Position numbers and translations under genes: made by a program. From NCBI GenBank assembly GCA_002697705.1, contig NZXL01000026.1:9707-20959 (forward strand): DNA of 11,253 nucleotides, given 5' to 3'. Position 1 is the stretch's first letter, and the number at the start of each line of letters is the position of its first letter. Origin of the DNA: Methanobacteriota archaeon (GTDB taxonomy: Archaea > Thermoplasmatota > Poseidoniia > Poseidoniales > Poseidoniaceae). Of the stretch, positions 1-6,600 are shown piece by piece. The notes beneath the pieces were generated by a model that saw only the letters and a program-made list of their open reading frames with translations, searched no databases and was not told the origin of the DNA.

Positions 1-780
1 TGGTGGAATTCCATATTTAGAAATGTCAAGCAGAGAACTGGAATCGACATTTCAAAGCAGACAGTCGCCGTAGAAAATCAAGTAGATGTAACATTGGGGG
101 GTTTGCCTGTTGATGAAGTTGGTAGAGTAGTTATCGGTAGTTGGTCACGCTGGTTTACTGGACTTTATGCTGCAGGAGATGCTTCTTGCTCTGGATTCCA
201 TGGAGCAGGATTGCTACAAGGTAATCGCTTACTAGATTCTTTAGTTGGAGGAAATTCAGCAGGCCTTCACGCCGGAGAATGGACGGATAAAGCCAAATTT
301 TCTGGTAATAGTTTAATCAAACAAGCCTTGGAAACAACAATTTCCAATCACGGATCTATGTTTTCGAATGATGATGAGTCTACTACTGTTGTAAGGCTTG
401 GCATAGTTTCTGATAAGTTAATGGAAATAGGAAATAAATTTGTTAATGGCGACAATGATTCTTCATCATATAGTCAATATCTAGAATCATTGGAGCAGTT
501 GTCGATACAGGCAGAGTCCATTCACCTTGACCAAAAGTCTCTAATTTCAAACTCAAACATGTTATCGATGTTACAAAATCAAGCAGGAATTAGGTTATTG
601 ACTTGTGCAATCCAAGCCAGCCTTGCTAGGAATGAGAGTAGAGGGCTTCACAAAAGAACAGATTTCCCAGAAAAAGATCAAGAATTACTGCATCACATCA
701 CAGTTGACCAAGAAGGAAATATTGGCACACTTGCTCTTAGGAAGAGCGAGACTGGCAACTGGGTACTTACTCCACAGTGA
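1..780 (+). CDS. SdhA/FrdA-type FAD flavoprotein, C-terminal part (partial at 5' side)
   Basis: The frame is open to the left edge, so the true start lies outside the window and 259 C-terminal residues are visible. The sequence aligns without gaps to the C-terminal half of succinate dehydrogenase/fumarate reductase flavoproteins: a LGGLP motif (MGGIP in SdhA), the FAD-binding segment GLYAAGDASC followed by HGAG..QGNRLLD, then the helical domain ending in ESRGLHKRTDFPEKD. Family members oxidise succinate or reduce fumarate using covalent or tight FAD; L-aspartate oxidase (NadB) is a relative. Here the substrate His of HYxMGG is Asp, and the Arg of GANRLGGNSLLD is Leu, so the usual dicarboxylate chemistry is doubtful. 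No iron-sulfur subunit gene follows; the next gene (HIT) overlaps or nearly abuts the stop. Family membership is firm, but the substrate is unknown. A TTG at 94 is internal and not the start. Confidence 0.82.
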   Translation, partial: WWNSIFRNVKQRTGIDISKQTVAVENQVDVTLGGLPVDEVGRVVIGSWSRWFTGLYAAGDASCSGFHGAGLLQGNRLLDSLVGGNSAGLHAGEWTDKAKFSGNSLIKQALETTISNHGSMFSNDDESTTVVRLGIVSDKLMEIGNKFVNGDNDSSSYSQYLESLEQLSIQAESIHLDQKSLISNSNMLSMLQNQAGIRLLTCAIQASLARNESRGLHKRTDFPEKDQELLHHITVDQEGNIGTLALRKSETGNWVLTPQ

Positions 781-812
781 GAAGTCAAAAACCCCCTTGC
801 TTTGGCTTGGCT

Positions 813-1253
813 ATGAGCAGCCAAACTTTGTTTGAGCGTATTATCGATCAGGAGATACCTTGTCACAAGGTTTCTGAGGGAGAAAACTGGTTTGCCTTCT
901 TAGACATTTATCCACGAAGAGAAGGGCATACACTCGTCATTCCAAAGAGGGGCGTCAGCAATATTTCACAATTGAATGAAAAGGAAACTTCAGACCTTTT
1001 TATTGGTATGAGGGAAGTACAAAGCATTCTTTCAAAGCATTTTCAAACCAATGATTTCACTATCTGTATTCACGATGGAAAAATGGCAGGACAAGAGGTT
1101 CCCCATGTCCATATTCATGTGATTCCAAGAACTCTTGGGGACGGCGGTCTAACATTGATGTCTATGTGGCCTAATGGTGAGCCGATGGGTGGAGAGCCAA
1201 ATCATGAATCACTAAGCAAATTAGCATCAAACCTTTTGGAGGCACAGATATGA
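813..1253 (+). CDS. HIT family protein (histidine triad nucleotide hydrolase/transferase)
   Basis: Histidine-triad proteins hydrolyse or transfer nucleoside monophosphates from phosphoramidates, dinucleotides and similar conjugates in the cytoplasm. The signature HVHIHVIPR is intact, with His98, His100 and His102 (numbered from the ATG at 813); His100 is the expected nucleophile. The preceding GKMAGQEVP is the usual loop before the triad. The N-terminal LFERIIDQEIP and the following FLDIYPRREGHTLVIPKR are typical for the fold. The length of 146 aa is normal. The CxxC zinc motif often found at the N-terminus (CIFC) is absent. An in-frame GTG at 777 overlaps the upstream stop (GTGA) and would add 12 residues; I prefer ATG 813 because the conserved domain begins right after it, but neither start has a clear Shine-Dalgarno. 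It overlaps the next gene by ATGA. The physiological substrate cannot be read from the sequence. Confidence 0.93.
   Translation: MSSQTLFERIIDQEIPCHKVSEGENWFAFLDIYPRREGHTLVIPKRGVSNISQLNEKETSDLFIGMREVQSILSKHFQTNDFTICIHDGKMAGQEVPHVHIHVIPRTLGDGGLTLMSMWPNGEPMGGEPNHESLSKLASNLLEAQI
1238..1242 (+). promoter_or_regulatory. Shine-Dalgarno site GGAGG for the acyltransferase gene
   Basis: GGAGG lies 7 bases before the ATG at 1250, inside the last codons of the HIT gene. It supports that start and the 4-base ATGA overlap, suggesting coupled or re-initiated translation within the operon. Confidence 0.7.
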
Positions 1254-2881
1254 ATCATCCAGACCCAAGTGAACTATATGATGGAGCAGTAGATCATAGA
1301 GGGGAGGCATTACCATATCTTTCTAAATCAGCAAAGAATATGAAAATGGAGGAATTATTGAAGACCCCCATGCCAAAATATTCTGGCTCAACACCAGGGT
1401 CTTATTTTTGGACTAAAGTCCTATACTGGATTTGTAGACGAATTAGCGCTGTACAGTTTAGAACCCATGAAGCCACAGGCGTCTCAAACATCCCTCTAGA
1501 CCGCGGCACATTGTGTTGTGCTTGGCACACGAATGGGCTTCTAGATGCATTGCAAATTACTTTAAATCATCCAAAACATTTCGTTTTAGGAGCTAGACAT
1601 GACTTAGTAACCAGGCCAATGCTTGGCTGGTGGACAAGAAAAATGGCAGTACAACCAGTTGTTCGTAAAGCAGAATTATTACGAGGCGGTTGTTCTGAAG
1701 AAGAGGCAAATTTCCTCAATGGGCGCTCGTTATTGACACTTGCTTCTGGAATCGCACACGGGTTTGGCTGCGTATTATTTCCAGAAGGAACTAGCCATAA
1801 TAACTCATACATGCTGAGATTTAGAACAGGTCCTGTAAGAACAGTTCTTGCAGCCGGGGCATTAGCAAGTTCTCTAGGAAAAGATCTGCCAGTTTTGATG
1901 CCTATAGGTCTCCACTTTAGAGTCAGAGAACATTTTAGGACTGACATTTGGGTTGAATATGGCACTCCACTTCAAGTGACCAAAGATGACCTTCCAAGCG
2001 ACTTAATCGAAGCAGTATCAAAAGGTAGTTGGTCAGAACCTCCAGCAGAAATAGTATTCCAATTAAGAGATAAACTTAGGTTAGAGATGGAGCCATTGAC
2101 TCCTAATGTTGCAGAATGGGAAGAACATAGAGCTTTACATTTACTAGGGCACGTTGAACAGAGAAGAAATAACACCCCTCCCGATACCTGGAGAAAAGAA
2201 GTCTTAGCGGCACGAGATATTCAAAATAGGCTGGTTAAACAAAAAAGAGAAATTGTAAACGATGAGCCTAAACCTGATGAAATAGAACACCCAATTATCA
2301 AACCAGCAAAGAGTGCAGCAAAAATCTTACAAGAAAATAATTTAGATGGGCGCGACTTAAATTCCAAAGGCACAGATCTAAGGTTTGCCAATCTTTCCAA
2401 ACTTCCGGTTTCTTTAGCAAGAAGTTTTGGATTCATTGCTCTATTGCCGCTGTTTTTGTTATCTCTTGCACCACAAGTAATTTTGGGCCGTCTATTGGGC
2501 GATTCAACAGATGAAGGAGTTGATGCTAGGACCTCTTACCAATTCCTGGCAGCGATGTTTGGCTCACTTTTAATTTGGCCAATAGCCTCTACTATTGCAG
2601 TGATTATAATTGCCTTACAAGAGGCTAGAATATCTGATGTTATCGATCATAATTGGACTGAATTACTTGGTCATGGGGCATTCTATAATGGAGTCATGCA
2701 TTGTATAGCTTGGCTGTTATTCATTCCATTATTTTGGCTATCGGGTAGATTAGGTTCATTGGCTTGGGATGATTATACATATTTGCGTAAGTTTGTAATT
2801 AGGCAGAGAATGAAAAAGACCACGCGTCAAAATCTTAGGGCACTTTTGAATAACATACACGAGGAACTTCCTAAAATCTAG
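1250..2881 (+). CDS. PlsC-superfamily acyltransferase, Sct1/Gpt2-like, membrane-bound
   Basis: Probable glycerol-3-phosphate or lysophosphatidate acyltransferase of 543 aa. The catalytic motif is WHTNGLLDAL, with His93 and Asp99 (an HX5D spacing). It is followed by VTRPMLGWWTRKM, with QPVVR (about residues 135-139), and by FPEGTSHNNSYMLRFRTG at 177-194. The FPEGxSH...L.TG pattern and the HxNxxxD spacing resemble yeast Sct1/Gpt2 and bacterial relatives rather than short PlsC enzymes (HX4D, about 240 aa). After a charged region (about 270-380) come hydrophobic segments near 388-415, 431-457 and 480-500, giving a C-terminal membrane domain, which that subfamily also has. The start is set by GGAGG 7 bases upstream and the ATGA overlap with the HIT gene. 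Archaeal membrane lipids are classically ether-linked, so an ester-forming acyltransferase is notable. The acyl donor and acceptor are not deducible; the family call is good and the exact reaction is inference. Confidence 0.85.
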   Translation: MNHPDPSELYDGAVDHRGEALPYLSKSAKNMKMEELLKTPMPKYSGSTPGSYFWTKVLYWICRRISAVQFRTHEATGVSNIPLDRGTLCCAWHTNGLLDALQITLNHPKHFVLGARHDLVTRPMLGWWTRKMAVQPVVRKAELLRGGCSEEEANFLNGRSLLTLASGIAHGFGCVLFPEGTSHNNSYMLRFRTGPVRTVLAAGALASSLGKDLPVLMPIGLHFRVREHFRTDIWVEYGTPLQVTKDDLPSDLIEAVSKGSWSEPPAEIVFQLRDKLRLEMEPLTPNVAEWEEHRALHLLGHVEQRRNNTPPDTWRKEVLAARDIQNRLVKQKREIVNDEPKPDEIEHPIIKPAKSAAKILQENNLDGRDLNSKGTDLRFANLSKLPVSLARSFGFIALLPLFLLSLAPQVILGRLLGDSTDEGVDARTSYQFLAAMFGSLLIWPIASTIAVIIIALQEARISDVIDHNWTELLGHGAFYNGVMHCIAWLLFIPLFWLSGRLGSLAWDDYTYLRKFVIRQRMKKTTRQNLRALLNNIHEELPKI

Positions 2882-2911
2882 TGTTTTAGGGGTTTGCTTC
2901 AAACGGGATGA

Positions 2912-3574
2912 GTGTTTGGACTATTTGTGACGCCAGTCGATGTAGCAGCCACAGTTCGTAAGTGGCTTAGTAGTGAACGTTTGATTGTCAAGGAGCAAGA
3001 AGACCCAAGGGCCGTAGCGCATATTTTGATAAAATATCCGCAAGGTCCTCAAGGGCACATGTTTGCTGTAGTAATTCCTAAGAATAGAGATTTAATTGCA
3101 ATTTCAAGCATGACTAGAGTTGACATGGGTCAACAAAAAGAGATGAAGAACCACATGAAGGAGGATTCTGATGGGTGGTCGGAATGGATTCATGAAGGCC
3201 GACTACAATTAATTCGATCATCTGTAGATTGGGGTATTCACATGGGTCATGAAGGAACTCAAAAGCCAGGTCCTTTACAAGCATTCAATGTAAGCCTACC
3301 AATTTGGTTTGATGGTCTGACCAAAAACGAGATGATGCATGGTTTACGCAGACTGTGGCTTGCCAAGTTGGGACTTATTCACGAGATAAAATATTCTTAT
3401 GGCCCCGGAGTTGGAAAACCAGGTCCTGTTGATGATTGGGCAAAGAAAAAAGAAGCCATGGAATCTCAAGGTGCCAAATCTCCCGATGGTGATGTTGAAA
3501 GCGAACAAATAGAAATCGAATTCGATGAAAAGATGTCATTTGGTTCAAGTTTTGACCCTTCAGAATGGGCATAA
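2912..3574 (+). CDS. DUF2299-like archaeal protein of unknown function
   Basis: A soluble protein of 220 aa without signal peptide or membrane helix. The N-terminal 165 residues look like a compact alpha/beta domain: VRKWLSSERL, then EDPRAVAHILIKYP, HMFAVVIPKNRDLIAI, and IWFDGLTKNEMMHGLRRLWLAK near residues 130-150. From memory, this order (amphipathic helix, a HxxxVVxPK strand, then YDGLTKxxFM and a long helix) resembles the archaeal DUF2299 family, whose function is not established. The rest is a probably disordered tail, glycine/proline-rich then strongly acidic (VESEQIEIEFDE), ending SFDPSEWA. The start is GTG at 2912, 30 bases after the acyltransferase stop; GTG 2927 is an alternative. 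The ATG at 2908 is out of frame and soon meets a stop. The spacing suggests operon membership with the acyltransferase, but this gives no specific role. Confidence 0.72.
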   Translation: MFGLFVTPVDVAATVRKWLSSERLIVKEQEDPRAVAHILIKYPQGPQGHMFAVVIPKNRDLIAISSMTRVDMGQQKEMKNHMKEDSDGWSEWIHEGRLQLIRSSVDWGIHMGHEGTQKPGPLQAFNVSLPIWFDGLTKNEMMHGLRRLWLAKLGLIHEIKYSYGPGVGKPGPVDDWAKKKEAMESQGAKSPDGDVESEQIEIEFDEKMSFGSSFDPSEWA

Positions 3575-3591
3575 AACTATCTTTTCCAATG

Positions 3592-3600
3592 TATAAAATT
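3592..3600 (+). promoter_or_regulatory. Archaeal TATA box of the giant surface-protein gene
   Basis: TATAAAATT lies in the 99-base gap between the DUF2299-like gene and the giant gene. Archaeal transcription normally starts about 22-27 bases downstream of the box centre, placing the start near 3620-3625 and leaving a leader of about 50 bases before ATG 3674. The upstream element TTCCAATG is only a weak match to a BRE. This is the only clear promoter I see between genes in the window. Confidence 0.65.
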
Positions 3601-3661
3601 GTGACCCGAAAGAGTCGCGGTTAAGTATGAAGAGAGAATGGTTTTGTTTATCCTATCTGCC

Positions 3662-3667
3662 AGAGGT
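3662..3667 (+). promoter_or_regulatory. Shine-Dalgarno-like site AGAGGT deciding the ATG at 3674
   Basis: AGAGGT ends 6 bases before ATG 3674. Starting there gives a classical signal peptide (charged MSDKIK, then a hydrophobic stretch), whereas the upstream in-frame ATG at 3638 puts a second hydrophobic patch in front of the charged residues. This favours 3674. Confidence 0.5.
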
Positions 3668-3673
3668 CTATTT

Positions 3674-6600
3674 ATGAGTGATAAAATTAAATCAATGAGC
3701 CTAGTTTCAATAATGCTAATCGCAGCAATGTCTGCTATGGTGATGTCTTCAGTCCCTGTTAATGCTAACACAGTTGTCATAACTGAACCACAACAAATCG
3801 TTGATGGCGGTTCTGCTTCTGATACACAAGCGTGTATTGTTGCAGATAGTGAAGGAAATGCCCACATAATTTGGTCAAGAAATAATCTACACCTGTATTA
3901 CTCTATGATAGCGAGCGATGGAGAGGTTCTAATTGATGCAACTCAAATTACCAATGCAGGAATACACAAAATCTGGCACCCTGATATGGCAATAGATGAT
4001 GACGACAATCTGCATATTGTGTGGACTGATAAGTCAGGAACTCACAAAATTATGTATACTGCAATTTCACCGTTTAAGATTCAACCTTTCAGCGGACAAT
4101 CTAGTGATGACGCATCCTTGACATCAATTGATGACATGGTGGTTTCTCAAAGAGCACAAGATAGAGATTGGCCATCGATCGATGTTGATAGCCAAGGCAA
4201 TGTTCACATTGCATGGGAAGATGAGTTCGATGAATTAGGCCGCTTTTTCAACCAACCACAAATTTACTACTCGATGCTACAACCAGATATGATTGCACAA
4301 GACGCAATCGTTCTTTTCGATGATACTTTACTTACTCCAATCATCGGCCATAAAGGGCACCCAGATATTGTAGTTGATCAAAACGACCAAGTTCAAATTG
4401 CATGGGACGATACCCGTGGAGGAAAAGTTGAACTTGTATTCATAGTAGATACCTCAGGTTCAATGTATACCGAATGGGCCGACATATGTACTGTTATTTA
4501 TGGAGGTAACTTTGCTTCAGGTGGGCAATTCGAAGGAATCAAGCCACTACTGGAAGTTGCTAACATGACAGTGTTTGAAACAATTTATGGTCTCGATGGT
4601 GGATTTGGTTTACCTGGAGCTGCAAGCAGTGGCGATTGTGCAGGATATAATATGAATGCAGGGCCTAGGACCACTCCTCTAAATGAAGGAGACAGTTCTG
4701 GCGGAATACGTTCTCTACAAAATACAATTTACAATGGTAACCCTTACTCTGGTAATTCTGGAGAAGATTGGGGGCCAGGTGCAAACTGGGCTTGTCTTTC
4801 ATGGAAAGACGTCAATGGCAACGTTCCAGGAAACCCTGCAACATCTGCAGACCACAAGTGGAATCCAAACTCTACAAAGATAGTTCTACCAGTTTCCGAT
4901 GAAGGCCCTAAAGATGGAGACCCTTCTCAACAAGCAGATGATATTAGTTCTCTTGATGAGGCTCACGACAACTGTGTAAGAGCAGGTGTTGTACCAATTG
5001 GCCTTTATGGCCAAGGCTATGGTGGTGCAGGAAATATTCAATCACACTTTTTAGACTTGGTAAAATGTCCAAATGGTGTAGTTTCAACTCAAACCAGAAA
5101 TTGCCCCGGTAATGACCCAAATACCAATGCACGTACAGTAAGTGCTGGCGGCCAAGCTTATGAATTCCCATCCGGCAGTGGTGGAGCAGGTGCTATGGCT
5201 TTACTTGTTGAAGCAATGGTTTACATCGCAACAAACAACTCCCGTGAGATATACATGTCAGTATTAGACCCATATGCTAAGATGAACAACGACCCATCTT
5301 GGACTCCAGGCGCTCCTGGGCATACTGTTGTTGGTGGCACATACTATGAGGATACAGGATCCGGCGCTGATGGCCATTTAGTGGTCGTAAACGATACTAG
5401 AGTCACCATCGATGACGCTTACTCATTCCATCCATCAATAGCCGTAGATAATTCAGGAAATACTCACATTGCTTGGATGGACGGCAGAGATTATGGTTTT
5501 GAAAAGTCTACAAATTATGAAGTATATTATACCAAACTAAACCTAGCAAAAGCAGGTGCTTTTGACGGTGCAGAAGATGGTCTTGGAACACAACAGATGA
5601 AGGTGATTGAAGATACTGCCATTTCTAATGTTGAAGGTCTTTCTGGATTAACTTCAGCATACTCTGGGCATTCCATATTCCCTGCAATATTGACAGATAA
5701 ACAAAGCAACGTCCACATATCTTGGGTAGACTCTGGAAATACAAGTGCAGGAGAAGAGGTTCAGTATACTCGTTTGAATCAAACAGATATTTCAGGAGCT
5801 GGTGAGTTAGCACTAGACCCATGGGAGATTATCTCAGTAACATCTTGGGCAAGCAATAAATTAGGTACAGATACCGGAAGTCGGCCAGATTTGGGTATGC
5901 CACCAGCATTTGCTAATGACCTTGGAAGTGGGGCGCACATAGGATGGTCTGACCAGAATAAGTGTAACGATGAACAGAATAACGGAAGATATACGATTTG
6001 TTATTCCCACGTCTTGACAGGTCAAGTCGATGTTGAATTGGATGTAGGAGAAACCTATTACCACGTCATTGAACCTGGTGAACAAACTATTTTCAACATG
6101 ACACTAAACAATTCTACCCCTGGTGATAAGGACCTTGTTGCAGATACATATGGAGTAAATGTATCAGGAGTTCCTCAAAACTGGACAGCAACACTATTCT
6201 TTGCGGACAATCAAACACAGATTTTACCTACAACCCCAATTTTCCTTGAGGGTGGAGAGTTTACTAGATTCTATATTAGAATAAAGGCACCTACAATCTA
6301 TCAAGCGAATGAAGATGAATTAGCCCAAATTGTAGTGACTGCGAAGTCATACAAAGACCCAGCCATACGTTCGGACTTGACTACCTTGACATTGATGGAT
6401 GTTGTTCATGGAATTAGTCTAGATACTTCTCACAGTGTTCAAGACATTGAACAAGGTGGCCAGGCGACGTTCTCAATTACGATCACAAATACAGGTAACG
6501 TGCAAGATAGTTTCTTGTTTTGGGACCCTAACACCTTGGAAGGGCAACAAGAATGGCTTCTACCATTCGGCTGGGAAGTAACCTTCCCAATGCGCGTCGA

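Noticed and set aside
94..780. A complete flavoprotein-like ORF beginning with TTG at 94
   Set aside because: The same frame is open to base 1 and its translation upstream of 94 aligns with the SdhA segment before MGGIP, so 94 is internal and the gene is cut by the window edge.
1..780. Identification as L-aspartate oxidase (NadB)
   Set aside because: The NadB substrate His and Arg are also missing, and the C-terminal region fits SdhA-type proteins at least as well.
605..835. Plus-strand ORF overlapping the flavoprotein and HIT genes
   Set aside because: It is out of frame with both recognisable proteins and shows no domain or start signal.
1567..1965. Minus-strand ORF of 132 codons within the acyltransferase gene
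   Set aside because: It is antisense to conserved motifs of a recognisable enzyme and has no recognisable protein features.
3601..3616. Possible hairpin in the leader of the giant gene (GAC...GTC around CCGAAAGA)
   Set aside because: Only about three bases pair on each side; too weak to call a regulatory structure.
3830..6015. Sialidase or other glycoside hydrolase activity for the propeller repeats
   Set aside because: Repeats are generic HIAWxD type without Asp-box (SxDxGxTW) motifs or a recognisable catalytic arginine triad, so only a binding scaffold is supported.
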